Source of the DNA: Pseudomonas alkylphenolica
Lineage (GTDB): Bacteria; Pseudomonadota; Gammaproteobacteria; Pseudomonadales; Pseudomonadaceae
Assembly (NCBI RefSeq): GCF_016009175.1
Contig: NZ_JADUCM010000001.1
Span: 186,001-250,000, forward strand
DNA length: 64,000 bases
Direction: 5' to 3'
Shown: positions 1 through 7,817 of the stretch, piece after piece
Numbering within the stretch: the first letter of the stretch is position 1
How the letters are laid out: every line of letters begins with the position of its first letter
Position numbers and translations under genes: made by a program
Notes under the pieces: model-generated
Databases searched by the model: none
Told to the model about the DNA's origin: nothing
The model's input: the letters and a program-made list of their open reading frames with translations, nothing else

Positions 1-365
1 TCTACCTGCGCACCGAGACGGCCGCCGATGGCAAGCCGATCAACGGCTCCAATGGCAAGTCCTACACCATGCACTTCAAGGCGCCTGACGTCAGTCAATT
101 CTGGTCTTACACAGTGTATGGCTCGGACAACCGCCTGATGGCGCACAACGCCATCAATCGTCACAGCCGCGGTGACCGTACGCTGAAACCGGATGCCAAT
201 GGTGAATACACCATTGAGTTGAGCGCCAAGGGTGACGAAAGCAACCCCAACTACCTGCCAATCCCGGAGAAGGACGCCTACATCGTACTGAGGCTGTATG
301 GTCCGAGCAAAGCCGTGCAAGGCGGCGGCTACAAGTTCCCGCCCATCGAAGTTACCTCGCACTGA
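1..365 (+). CDS. DUF1254/DUF1214-type protein, C-terminal part
   Basis: Only the last ~120 codons are in the window, read from base 3 to the TGA at 363-365; the start lies upstream. The visible part has YTMHFKAPDVSQFWSYTVY, then a YLPIPEKDAYIVLRLYGP stretch and a PPIEV tail, the pattern I associate with the DUF1214 C-terminal domain of DUF1254 proteins. These are often exported and of unknown biochemical role. A strong hairpin follows, so this gene probably ends its own transcript and is not joined to the porin gene downstream. The family assignment rests on pattern memory; the N-terminus is missing. Confidence 0.75.
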   Translation, partial: YLRTETAADGKPINGSNGKSYTMHFKAPDVSQFWSYTVYGSDNRLMAHNAINRHSRGDRTLKPDANGEYTIELSAKGDESNPNYLPIPEKDAYIVLRLYGPSKAVQGGGYKFPPIEVTSH

Positions 366-382
366 CAGTTCACGGCTCCAAC

Positions 383-402
383 GCCCTCCCGTCCGGGAGG
401 GC
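383..402 (+). terminator. Rho-independent-type terminator
   Basis: GCCCTCCC, a 4-nt loop GTCC and GGGAGGGC form a perfect 8-bp GC-rich stem, 18 nt after the stop of the preceding gene and followed by ATTTGAG. The T run is poor, but position and stem strength fit a terminator. Confidence 0.7.
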
Positions 403-514
403 ATTTGAGCCCGTTCAGGTTGAATCAATTGTCCCTTTAAGATCCCAAGCTGTCTGGTATTGATCTTTGAATCAGCCGGATTCTCGTTAGTATCGCTTGA
501 CTCTGCTTACTCCC

Positions 515-528
515 AATAAAAACAAAAG
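515..528 (+). promoter_or_regulatory. A-rich Hfq/Crc-like motif before the porin
   Basis: AATAAAAACAAAAG lies 10 nt before the porin ATG and overlaps its ribosome-binding region. It matches the loose AANAANAA pattern bound by Hfq/Crc in Pseudomonas catabolite repression. It matches less strictly than the sites near 2958, 3941 and 23878. Confidence 0.35.
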
Positions 529-537
529 AGAGTCCTC

Positions 538-1803
538 ATGCGATATTGCACCCTGATCAATACACAGGCTGTTTCGACGTCGGTGAAATTGCTTGCACTT
601 GGCGGCGCGTTGACCAGCGTTCCGGTGTTTGCCGATGGCTTTTTTGCAGACGCCCACGTCAACGCCAACCTGCGTAACTACTACATCAACCGTAACTTTA
701 CCGAGAGCGCCTACCCGCAAGGCAAGGCCGAGGAGTGGACGCAAAGCGTGATCCTCGACGCCCGCTCCGGCTTTACTCCGGGCGCCGTCGGCGTTGGCCT
801 GGATGCGCTGGGGCTCTATTCGCAAAAGCTCGATGGCGGCAAGGGCACCACCAACACGCAATTGCTGCCGGTTCATGATGACGGCCGGCCCGCCGACAAT
901 TTCGGGCGCCTGGCGGTGGCCGCAAAGGTGCGCTTCGCCAACACCCAGGCCAAGGTCGGTGAATGGGTGGTGGCATTGCCGGTGGTCCGTTCCGACGACG
1001 GCCGCTCGCTGCCGCAGACGTTCCGTGGCGCGCAGATCACTTCCAAAGACCTCGACAACTTCACCTTTTACGGCGGGCAGTTTCGCGCCAACAGCCCGCG
1101 CAACGACGCCAGCATGGAGCGCATGTCGATGTTCAATCGACCGGACGTGACCTCGGACCGGTTCAATTTTGCCGGTGCCGAATACGCGTTCAACAACAAC
1201 CAAAGCCAGGTCGGCGCCTGGTATGCGCAACTGGAAGATATCTACCACCAGCGCTATTTCAACTTCACCCACAGCCAGAAGGTCGGCAGTTGGCTGCTAG
1301 GGGCAAACCTGGGCTTTTTCAGTGGCGAGGATGACGGCAGCAAGCTGGCGGGCGAACTGGATAACAAGACCTATTCGGCGTTGCTGTCGGCGCGCTTCAG
1401 GGCCAGCACCTTCTATCTCGGTCTGCAAAAGGTCGATGGTGACAACTGGATGCGCCTGAACGGGACGAGCGGGGCGACGCTGGCCAACGACAGTTTCAGC
1501 AACAGCTATGACTTCGCTGACGAGCGTTCCTGGCAACTGCGCCACGACTTTGATTTTGCCGCCCTGGGCGTACCGGGCCTGACCTTGATGAACCGCTACA
1601 TCCGCGGCTCGAATGTGCATTCCGCTGGTGTTACCGATGGCAAGGAGTGGGGGCGCGAATCGGAGTTGACCTATGTCGTGCAAAGCGGTGCGTTGAAGGA
1701 GCTGTCGCTGCGCTGGCGCAACTCGGTGATCAAGCGCGATTTCAACCTGGCCGACTTCAATGAAAACCGCTTGATCGTCAGCTACCCGTTGTCGATTTTC
1801 TAA
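538..1803 (+). CDS. OprD family outer-membrane porin
   Basis: 421 residues, the usual length for an OprD-type 18-strand porin. A signal peptide of about 32 residues ends at PVFA, followed by DGFFADAHVNANLRNYYINR, a typical OprD N-terminus. The body alternates polar and aromatic residues, and the protein ends in a terminal phenylalanine after YPLSI, the usual outer-membrane assembly signal. OprD porins carry small carboxylates, amino acids or aromatic acids across the outer membrane. It sits next to the AraC/BKACE/MFS/SDR group, so it may be the outer-membrane entry for the same substrate (inference). The ATG follows GAGAG with good spacing. Confidence 0.9.
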   Translation: MRYCTLINTQAVSTSVKLLALGGALTSVPVFADGFFADAHVNANLRNYYINRNFTESAYPQGKAEEWTQSVILDARSGFTPGAVGVGLDALGLYSQKLDGGKGTTNTQLLPVHDDGRPADNFGRLAVAAKVRFANTQAKVGEWVVALPVVRSDDGRSLPQTFRGAQITSKDLDNFTFYGGQFRANSPRNDASMERMSMFNRPDVTSDRFNFAGAEYAFNNNQSQVGAWYAQLEDIYHQRYFNFTHSQKVGSWLLGANLGFFSGEDDGSKLAGELDNKTYSALLSARFRASTFYLGLQKVDGDNWMRLNGTSGATLANDSFSNSYDFADERSWQLRHDFDFAALGVPGLTLMNRYIRGSNVHSAGVTDGKEWGRESELTYVVQSGALKELSLRWRNSVIKRDFNLADFNENRLIVSYPLSIF

Positions 1804-1816
1804 GCCCGCCTGCGTC

Positions 1817-1841
1817 AGGGGTGAAGCATCGCTTCAGCCCT
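1817..1841. terminator. Convergent-gene hairpin between porin and AraC regulator
   Basis: AGGGGTGAAGC and GCTTCAGCCCT pair with one internal mismatch around a 3-nt loop. The hairpin begins 14 nt after the porin stop and overlaps the last codons of the convergent regulator, so it could end transcription from either side. Confidence 0.5.
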
Positions 1842-2862
1842 GGCGATACTCCTTGGTGGTTTTTCCGGTCCAGCGCTTGAAGGCCCGGCGAAAGTTGGTC
1901 GGCTCGGAAAAGCCCAGCAGCAACGCGATATCGTCGGTGCTCATGATCGTGGTCTTGAGGTACTCCATGGCCAGCGAGCAGCGCACGTCATCGGTGATGG
2001 TCACGAACGAAGTGTCTTCATCCTGGAGTTTGCGCCGCAGGCTGCGGGTGGTCATGTGCAGCTTTTCCGCCACGGCTTCCATGCTGGGAAATTCGCCGGG
2101 CGTTTGCATCATCATCTGGTACACCTCGCCGGAAATCCCCGACGACACCTTGGCCTGTCCGATCAGGCGATCGCAGGTCTCTTGCAGGACGGTCGCCGTC
2201 AGCCGGTGCGCCAGATGCGGCTTTTGATCGAGGATCGCGCTGTCGTAATGCAGCTCACACTGGTCGTGATCGAAAATGCACGGGCAACCCAGGTACTGCG
2301 AATAGATCGCCGCGTGGGCCGGCGCCGGGTAGGAAAAACAGGCCTTGGTCGGCGGGCAGCTTTTGCCGAACACATCCTGCAGGTGGGTCACGTGCTGCGT
2401 GAACTGTTGCTCGATCAGGAACTGCTTGATTTCCCGCGACGGGCTCGGGTTGGAGGCGTCCGGGAACGTCCATACCGCTTCGTCTTCGTACTCATGCCAT
2501 TCGATGGTCAGCGTCGGCGTGGCCAGCGAGTGGTACTTCACACCCAGCCGGAAGTAGTCGCGCAGCGACAGGCACGACATCAGTGCATAACCGTACATGC
2601 CGTAAGCGGACAGGTGCAGGCGCGAGCCGGTCTTGAACGGTGTTTCGGGATCGCTGGACAACGACAGGGCATTGCCGCACACCGTCGCGTACTGGCGCAC
2701 CGAGGTCAGCGCCGTGGCGTCATAGATCTTGTCCTCGTCGACACCGCTGCCTTTCAAGCTGTCGGCCGGCGCGATGCCCTGTTCGCTAAGCACTTCCACC
2801 AGCGCGGCGATCTTGTACGGCGCGTAGATACGCTCGTTGAACAACGGCATTTTCGGTGGCAT
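1834..2862 (-). CDS. AraC family transcriptional regulator
   Basis: 342 residues. The N-terminal ~220 residues resemble the arabinose-binding/dimerisation type of AraC regulators (KGSGVDEDKIYD, then LSAYGMYGYALMSCLSLRDY). The C-terminal ~100 residues are the double helix-turn-helix, with MEAVAEKLHMTTRSLRRKL and LLLGFSEPTNFRRAFKRWTG. It is divergent from the beta-keto acid cleavage gene with 117 nt between the start codons. Two direct repeats 21 bp apart (2868-2903) lie just outside its start codon, so it probably regulates both itself and the divergent operon. AAAGGA precedes the ATG. Confidence 0.92.
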   Translation of the reverse strand: MPPKMPLFNERIYAPYKIAALVEVLSEQGIAPADSLKGSGVDEDKIYDATALTSVRQYATVCGNALSLSSDPETPFKTGSRLHLSAYGMYGYALMSCLSLRDYFRLGVKYHSLATPTLTIEWHEYEDEAVWTFPDASNPSPSREIKQFLIEQQFTQHVTHLQDVFGKSCPPTKACFSYPAPAHAAIYSQYLGCPCIFDHDQCELHYDSAILDQKPHLAHRLTATVLQETCDRLIGQAKVSSGISGEVYQMMMQTPGEFPSMEAVAEKLHMTTRSLRRKLQDEDTSFVTITDDVRCSLAMEYLKTTIMSTDDIALLLGFSEPTNFRRAFKRWTGKTTKEYRQG

Positions 2863-2867
2863 GTGGG

Positions 2868-2903
2868 CTGTCCTTTAAGGATTCATTGCTGTCCGCTAAT
2901 GAT
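2868..2903. promoter_or_regulatory. Candidate AraC operator, 21-bp-spaced direct repeats
   Basis: CTGTCCTTTAAGGAT (2868-2882) and CTGTCCGCTAATGAT (2889-2903) match at 12 of 15 positions and start exactly 21 bp apart, two helical turns. That is the spacing of the paired half-sites used by AraC-type activators. They overlap the regulator's own ribosome-binding site, so autoregulation is plausible. Confidence 0.5.
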
Positions 2904-2957
2904 CTTACCGATGCGCGGGAAATTCAATAAGCTGGGCAACACGCATCTGCAAAGCCC

Positions 2958-2965
2958 AATAACAA
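2958..2965 (+). promoter_or_regulatory. Hfq/Crc-like AAYAAYAA motif before BKACE
   Basis: AATAACAA lies 14 nt before the ATG of the beta-keto acid cleavage gene and matches AAYAAYAA exactly. In Pseudomonas such sites near the start codon are used for translational catabolite repression by Hfq/Crc. Confidence 0.45.
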
Positions 2966-2979
2966 TACAGGTCAGCCCC

Positions 2980-3918
2980 ATGAGTCAGCCAAGCCGAAAA
3001 GTCATCATTTCCTGCGCGATCACCGGTGCGACGCATACGCCATCGATGTCCGAATACCTGCCGCTGACGCCTGCCGACATCGAGCGTCACTCCATCGAAG
3101 CCGCCGAAGCTGGCGCGGCGATTTTGCACCTGCATGCCCGCGACCCGCTGGATGGCCGGCCGACCCCGGACCCGGCAGTGTTCAGCCAGTTCGTCCCGGC
3201 CATTGCCCAGGCCACCGATGCCATCATCAACATTACCACCGGCGGCAGCACCCGCATGACCCTGGCGCAGCGGCTGGCCTACCCGCTGCTGGCCAAGCCG
3301 GAGCTGTGCTCGCTGAACATGGGTTCGATGAACTTCTCCATTCACCCCATAGCCCGCAAGATTTCCACCTGGGAACACGCCTGGGAGAAGGAGCACATCG
3401 AAGGCATGGAAGACGTGGTGTTCAAGAACACCTTCAAGGACATCAAAGGCATCATGCAGGAGCTGGGTGAGTACGGCACCCGTTTCGAGTTCGAATGCTA
3501 CGACGTCGGCCATCTCTACAACCTGGCGTACTTCGTTGAACAGGGGCTGGTGAAACCGCCGCTGTTCATTCAGTCCTGCTTCGGTATCCTCGGCGGCCTC
3601 GGTGCCGACCCGGAGAACATGACCATCATGCGCGCCACGGCGGATCGCCTGTTTGGCCGTGAGAACTATGAATTTTCCATCCTTGGCGCCGGCCGTCATC
3701 AGCTGCCGTTCGTGACCATGGGCGTGATCATGGGCGGCAACGTGCGCGTCGGCCTGGAAGACAGCATCTACCTGGCCAAAGGCGTCAAGGCCAAGACCAA
3801 TGCCGAGCAGGTGCGCAAAGTCCGTCACATTCTCGAAGAGCTGTCCTATGAAATCGCCACACCTGACGAAGCCCGGAAAATGCTCGGGCTCAAGGGCAAG
3901 CACAACGTTCACCTGTAA
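2980..3918 (+). CDS. Beta-keto acid cleavage enzyme (BKACE, DUF849)
   Basis: 312 residues from the ATG at 2980; an open frame continues upstream, but it runs antisense through the AraC gene and is not credible coding. BKACE enzymes condense a beta-keto acid with acetyl-CoA and cleave it to acetoacetate plus a shorter CoA ester; known substrates include 3-keto-5-aminohexanoate and dehydrocarnitine. Supporting motifs are KVIISCAITGATHTP at the N-terminus, HLHARDP (His50, His52, expected metal ligands) and the NITTGG segment. The MFS carrier and SDR follow in the same direction. The SDR could make the beta-keto acid from a beta-hydroxy acid (inference). The substrate cannot be read from the sequence. 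Confidence 0.9.
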   Translation: MSQPSRKVIISCAITGATHTPSMSEYLPLTPADIERHSIEAAEAGAAILHLHARDPLDGRPTPDPAVFSQFVPAIAQATDAIINITTGGSTRMTLAQRLAYPLLAKPELCSLNMGSMNFSIHPIARKISTWEHAWEKEHIEGMEDVVFKNTFKDIKGIMQELGEYGTRFEFECYDVGHLYNLAYFVEQGLVKPPLFIQSCFGILGGLGADPENMTIMRATADRLFGRENYEFSILGAGRHQLPFVTMGVIMGGNVRVGLEDSIYLAKGVKAKTNAEQVRKVRHILEELSYEIATPDEARKMLGLKGKHNVHL

Positions 3919-3940
3919 GCGTTTTGCCAAAACCCAAAAA

Positions 3941-3951
3941 AATAACAACAA
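3941..3951 (+). promoter_or_regulatory. Double Hfq/Crc-like motif before MFS gene
   Basis: AATAACAACAA contains two overlapping exact AAYAAYAA matches (3941-3948 and 3944-3951) directly before the AGAGG ribosome-binding site. This is the strongest Crc-like site in the window. Confidence 0.55.
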
Positions 3952-3962
3952 GAGGTTCCACC

Positions 3963-5279
3963 ATGACCATCATGCTCAGTACCGCTGAGACGCATTGGCT
4001 CGCCACCCGGCGGGCAATGACCCGACTGATACCGCTGATGTGCGCGATCTACTTCATGTCGTATCTGGATCGCACCAACGTCGCGCTGGCCAAGACGGCG
4101 CTGAGCGTCGACCTCGGCATCAGTGCGGCCGCCTATGGCCTGGGCGCGGGAATTTTCTTCATTGGCTATGCATTGCTGGAGGTGCCGAGCAACCTGCTGG
4201 CCCACCGCATCGGGCCGCGGCGCTGGATCGCCCGGATCGCCGTGAGCTGGGGCGCCTTGTCGTCGGCGATGATGTTCGTGCAGGGTGAGTGGTCCTTCTA
4301 CGCGCTGCGCTTGCTGCTGGGCATCGCCGAAGCCGGCCTGTTTCCGGCGCTGATGTACATGGTCACGCTGTGGTTTGCGCCCAAGGACCGTGCGATTGCC
4401 ATTGGCTGGATCTACCTTGCGCCGGCCCTGGCACTGGTCATCGGCAACCCCATCGGCGGCGCGCTGATGAAGATGGACGGCATCGGCGGGCTGCACGGCT
4501 GGCAATGGATGTTTCTGCTTGAAGGCCTGCCCAGCATCGTTGTTGGGGTAATCCTCTGGTTCAAGCTCCCGGAGCGTCCGCGTGATGCCCGCTGGTTGAC
4601 CAAGGCAGAGGCCGACTCCCTGGAGGCCCATGCGCTGTTGCCCGGCCATGCCAATTCCCACGAGTACTCCGGGCATTGGGTCAAGGCACTGAAACGCCCG
4701 ACCACGATCCTGATCGGCTTGATCTACTTCCTCAACCAGGTCGCGTTCGTGGGGCTGGTGTTTTTCACGCCGTCGATCATCCAGCAAATGCAGATCACTT
4801 CGCCGTTGACCGTCGGCCTGTTGTCCAGCAGTGTCGGCATCGGCTTTCTGGCCGGGGTGTTGGTGCTGCCGCGGATTCACCGTCGTATCGCGCGCGATTG
4901 CTACTGCCTGGGGCTGTTTACCTGTGGCCTGATCGCAAGCTCCCTGGCGTTCACCCTGATTGATGACGCCGCGGCGCGTATCGCGCTGTTTACCGCCACG
5001 GCGTTTTTCGCCGGCGGGGTATTGCCGATCTACTGGGCCATTGCCATGAAGCGCCTGCAGGGCATTCAGGCGGCGGCCGGGTTGGCCTTCATCAACACCA
5101 TCGGTTTGCTCGGCGGCTTTGCCGGCCCGTACCTGTTCGGCCTGGCAGAGAAAGCCTCGGGCTTGAGCTCGTCGGGTTTCTACGTGATCGTGGCTGCCGC
5201 GATTCTGGGACTGCTGCTGGTGCCGTTGCTGGCCCGGGCAATCAAAGCCGAGCCGACGCCGCAACCGCTCAATGAATAA
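3963..5279 (+). CDS. MFS transporter, anion:cation symporter type
   Basis: 438 residues from the ATG at 3963, which has AAGAGG at good spacing; a longer in-frame start at 3924 lacks such a site. Twelve hydrophobic segments are apparent. Near the N-terminus YLDRTNVALAK (residues 34-44) is the signature of the ACS family, whose members import organic anions such as tartrate, phthalate or hydroxyphenylacetate. A second conserved stretch, GIAEAGLFPALMYMVTLWF, follows. It lies 44 nt after the BKACE gene and 12 nt before the SDR gene, so it is probably the inner-membrane importer for the substrate of this operon. Confidence 0.92.
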   Translation: MTIMLSTAETHWLATRRAMTRLIPLMCAIYFMSYLDRTNVALAKTALSVDLGISAAAYGLGAGIFFIGYALLEVPSNLLAHRIGPRRWIARIAVSWGALSSAMMFVQGEWSFYALRLLLGIAEAGLFPALMYMVTLWFAPKDRAIAIGWIYLAPALALVIGNPIGGALMKMDGIGGLHGWQWMFLLEGLPSIVVGVILWFKLPERPRDARWLTKAEADSLEAHALLPGHANSHEYSGHWVKALKRPTTILIGLIYFLNQVAFVGLVFFTPSIIQQMQITSPLTVGLLSSSVGIGFLAGVLVLPRIHRRIARDCYCLGLFTCGLIASSLAFTLIDDAAARIALFTATAFFAGGVLPIYWAIAMKRLQGIQAAAGLAFINTIGLLGGFAGPYLFGLAEKASGLSSSGFYVIVAAAILGLLLVPLLARAIKAEPTPQPLNE

Positions 5280-5291
5280 GAGGAGTTGATC

Positions 5292-6083
5292 ATGAAGATT
5301 GTTGATTTGCTGACACCACCACCGAACCTGAAGGTGATCATCACCGGCGGCGCCGCCGGCATCGGCGCGGTAATCGCCAAGGCGTTTCATGAGGTGGGTG
5401 CGCATATCTATATTTGCGATATCAACGCCAGCGCCGTTGAGCAGATGAAGCGGGAATACCCGGGCATGCACGGCGGCGTCGCTGATGTCGGCGTCAAGCA
5501 GCAGGTCGACCGGGTCATGGACGAAGCGCTTGCGGTGCTGGGTGGCCTCGATGTGCTCGTCAACAACGCCGGCATTGCCGGGCCCACCGGCAACATCGAG
5601 GACCTGGATGCAGACGCGTGGGAGCAGACGGTCTCGACCAACCTCAACAGCCAGTATTACTTCCTGAGCAAAGCGGTGCCGTACTTGAAGCAGTCGGCCC
5701 GGAACCCGCACATCATTGCCATGTCGTCGGTGGCCGGGCGCTTGGGCTATCCGTTCCGCACACCCTACGCCTCGACCAAATGGGCGATTGTCGGCTTGAT
5801 GAAATCGCTGGCCAACGAGCTGGGGCCGGACAACATCCGCGTCAATGCCATTCTGCCCGGCGTCGTGGCAGGGGAGCGCATGGACCGGGTCATCGATGCC
5901 CGCGCCAAGGCGCTGGACATCAGCTTCGAGTCCATGCGCGAGCAGTACCTGGAGAAAATCTCGTTGCGCCGGATGGTGACGATGGAAGACGTGGCCGCCA
6001 TGGCGCTTTTCCTGTCTTCACAGGCGGCCACCAACATCACCGGGCAGGCCATCAGCGTCGACGGCAATGTCGAGTACCTCTGA
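5292..6083 (+). CDS. Short-chain dehydrogenase/reductase
   Basis: 263 residues. The ATG at 5292 has AAGAGGAG at correct spacing and is preferred to an in-frame TTG two codons upstream. The Rossmann motif TGGAAGIG is at residues 18-25, NNAGIAG near 90, and the catalytic YASTK (Tyr159, Lys163) is intact, with the usual C-terminal TGQAISVDG. SDRs of this classical type interconvert secondary alcohols and ketones with NAD(P)H. In context it may oxidise a beta-hydroxy acid to the keto acid taken by the BKACE enzyme (inference). It is the last gene of the plus-strand operon. Confidence 0.93.
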   Translation: MKIVDLLTPPPNLKVIITGGAAGIGAVIAKAFHEVGAHIYICDINASAVEQMKREYPGMHGGVADVGVKQQVDRVMDEALAVLGGLDVLVNNAGIAGPTGNIEDLDADAWEQTVSTNLNSQYYFLSKAVPYLKQSARNPHIIAMSSVAGRLGYPFRTPYASTKWAIVGLMKSLANELGPDNIRVNAILPGVVAGERMDRVIDARAKALDISFESMREQYLEKISLRRMVTMEDVAAMALFLSSQAATNITGQAISVDGNVEYL

Positions 6084-6102
6084 CGGCAGCGCGACGTTGT
6101 GA

Positions 6103-6130
6103 TCTGTAGGCGCCAGGCTTGCCGGCGAAC
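6103..6130. repeat. Single REP half-element
   Basis: CTGTAGGCGCCAGGCTTGCC followed by GGCGAAC is one half of the REP palindrome that forms the arrays near 8591 and 43149. Here it stands alone, 19 nt after the SDR stop. Confidence 0.7.
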
Positions 6131-6152
6131 CCCCGATCGGGTGGGGAAAAAG

Positions 6153-6185
6153 CCCAGATATCCCCAAATGAGGGGGTTTTCTGGG
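6153..6185. terminator. Hairpin after SDR gene
   Basis: An outer pair CCCAG (6153-6157)/CTGGG (6181-6185) and an inner pair CCCC (6162-6165)/GGGG (6172-6175) form an interrupted stem flanked by A and T runs. It is a possible bidirectional terminator, weaker than the hairpin at 6207. Confidence 0.4.
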
Positions 6186-6206
6186 TAACGAATCAGGTGT
6201 GTCTTC

Positions 6207-6237
6207 GCCCTCAGCCCATACTTCATGGGCTGAGGGC
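6207..6237. terminator. Perfect 13-bp hairpin
   Basis: GCCCTCAGCCCAT and ATGGGCTGAGGGC pair perfectly over 13 bp around the loop ACTTC. There is no T run on either side, so it may be a terminator for the SDR operon or a transcript-stabilising or regulatory structure. It ends 2 nt before the candidate sigma-54 promoter. Confidence 0.55.
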
Positions 6238-6238
6238 T

Positions 6239-6254
6239 TGGCATGCTGCGTGCT
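6239..6254 (+). promoter_or_regulatory. Candidate sigma-54 (-24/-12) promoter
   Basis: TGGCATGCTGCGTGCT fits TGGCAYG-N4-TTGCW with one clear mismatch and keeps the GG-N10-GC spacing. It lies 55 nt before the preferred histidine kinase start at 6309. I saw no enhancer-binding-protein gene nearby. Confidence 0.35.
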
Positions 6255-6308
6255 TGTTCCCTAATCCAGATTGCAGATTACGTCCTCACGTCTCGAGGTG
6301 CGAAGCGC

Positions 6309-7817
6309 ATGCAGCCAACTCACGAGATAACCCCGCCACCTTCAGCGCTCCATACACCGAGTCTGGATGAACGCATCCGGGGCGATACCCAAAGCATGGC
6401 CTCACGTCTGGGTCACCTCAAACACATCCGGAGATCGTCACTGTTGATCGGGTCGGCTGTGATTTTGCTCGCCATTTTATTTGGCTTTATTGCCAGTCGG
6501 TCCATCTTCAATGCAGGCACCCAGCAAAACACGACACTCACTGCCAAGTTTATCCAGGCCTTGGGGGCCGTGGACGCAAAGGACATGGGACTGGCCGGTT
6601 TTCAAACCAGCGACGTGCTGGACCCGCGTCAAGACGGTGCTTTGTCTCATGAAGCCCAGGTTAACCGGCAGAAGTCGCGGCGTGCATTCTTTGAAAGCCT
6701 GAGCAACATTGCCAAGCAGCCGGACACGTTGTTGATCAACGTTTATGCGCCGGACAAGTTCATTATCTGGTCCAGCAATCCCAAGCTGATCGGTCAGCGT
6801 TTCTCCAATGACGAAGAGCTTGAAAGCGCGGAGTCCAGCAAGAACGGCGTCGTTGCCAGCTATCACCAGGTCAAGGACGGTCACAATGAACAGCAGTTCA
6901 CGCGACAGCCAAGCAGCATATTCATTGAGAACTATATCCCGCTCGTAAACACCGCGGGGAAAGTACCCTCGGTCGTTGAGTTCTATACGGCTCCTCCGGG
7001 GTGGCTCGCGAGTACCCGTTCAGGTTACCTGGTGGTGTGGTTCGCCTGCTCCATTGGCGGCGCGCTGATTTTCCTGGGCCTGCTCTCATTTACCGGCAAG
7101 CGGGGTGGCATCCTGCCCTGGCGGCTGCAAAAAAATATCGATAGCGAAATGGCCGCCTTGCTCAACGAAGTGTCCAGCGTAGTGGCTCACAACTTGCGCA
7201 ACCCTCTGGCTGTGGTTCGCTCCAGTGCCGAACTGGCCCTGGAAAGCGGCACTCAAGCGGCGTGCAAGAACATCGGCGACATCATCAGCCAGGTTGATCG
7301 CATGTCGGAATGGATCAAGGAGCTGCATGGTGCATCCACTTCGCTAAAGGGTGAAATCGGAACGGTCGATCCGGTGGAAGCGGTATTGGAAACCCTTCGG
7401 GAATATGAGCTTCCCCTGTGCAGCGCCAATGTGCATGTGGAGTTTTCAGCGACCAGCACGCTGCCGGTAACGGGGCATCATCAACTGCTTGTCCAGATAT
7501 TGAACAGCCTGGTATCCAATGCGATTGATGCGATGCCGGACGGGGGTGTTCTGTACATAGCAATAAGTCAGAGCGCGTTCAGGCGTTTGAGCATCGTACT
7601 GCGTGACACCGGCAAGGGTATGACCGCCGCCCAGCAAAAAGCGCTGTTTCGACCCCGTTGCTCTGTAAAACACGGAGGGTTTGGCATCGGGTTGATGCTG
7701 GTGAAGTTGATCATGAAACGATTTGGTGGCCACGCCAGCCTGAGCACCAGCAAAAGCAGGGGCACAACCGTCAACTTGTGCTTCCGGATGGCAAGCAGGG
7801 TTCAAGCACGCACATAG
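6309..7817 (+). CDS. Sensor histidine kinase (orphan)
   Basis: 502 residues from the ATG at 6309, preceded by GAGGTG; an upstream ATG at 6243 gives 524 residues but overlaps the candidate promoter. A transmembrane segment (LLIGSAVILLAILFGFIA) is followed by a ~190-residue extracytoplasmic sensor domain and a second transmembrane segment (YLVVWFACSIGGALIFLG). The phosphorylated histidine lies in VVAHNLRNPLAVVRSSAEL. The ATPase part shows NSLVSNAIDAMPDGG, DTGKGMT and GFGIGLMLVK. The kinase core looks complete. No response regulator is adjacent, so the partner is elsewhere. Its end overlaps the convergent reductase gene by 16 bp. Confidence 0.9.
   Translation: MQPTHEITPPPSALHTPSLDERIRGDTQSMASRLGHLKHIRRSSLLIGSAVILLAILFGFIASRSIFNAGTQQNTTLTAKFIQALGAVDAKDMGLAGFQTSDVLDPRQDGALSHEAQVNRQKSRRAFFESLSNIAKQPDTLLINVYAPDKFIIWSSNPKLIGQRFSNDEELESAESSKNGVVASYHQVKDGHNEQQFTRQPSSIFIENYIPLVNTAGKVPSVVEFYTAPPGWLASTRSGYLVVWFACSIGGALIFLGLLSFTGKRGGILPWRLQKNIDSEMAALLNEVSSVVAHNLRNPLAVVRSSAELALESGTQAACKNIGDIISQVDRMSEWIKELHGASTSLKGEIGTVDPVEAVLETLREYELPLCSANVHVEFSATSTLPVTGHHQLLVQILNSLVSNAIDAMPDGGVLYIAISQSAFRRLSIVLRDTGKGMTAAQQKALFRPRCSVKHGGFGIGLMLVKLIMKRFGGHASLSTSKSRGTTVNLCFRMASRVQART

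Noticed and set aside
2056..2979. In-frame upstream extension of the BKACE gene
   Set aside because: It would read antisense through the AraC gene; the conserved protein begins at 2980.
3909..5711. A 600-codon open frame on the minus strand
   Set aside because: It runs antisense to the convincing MFS and SDR genes, and its Gln/Arg/His-rich composition is typical of an antisense frame in GC-rich DNA.
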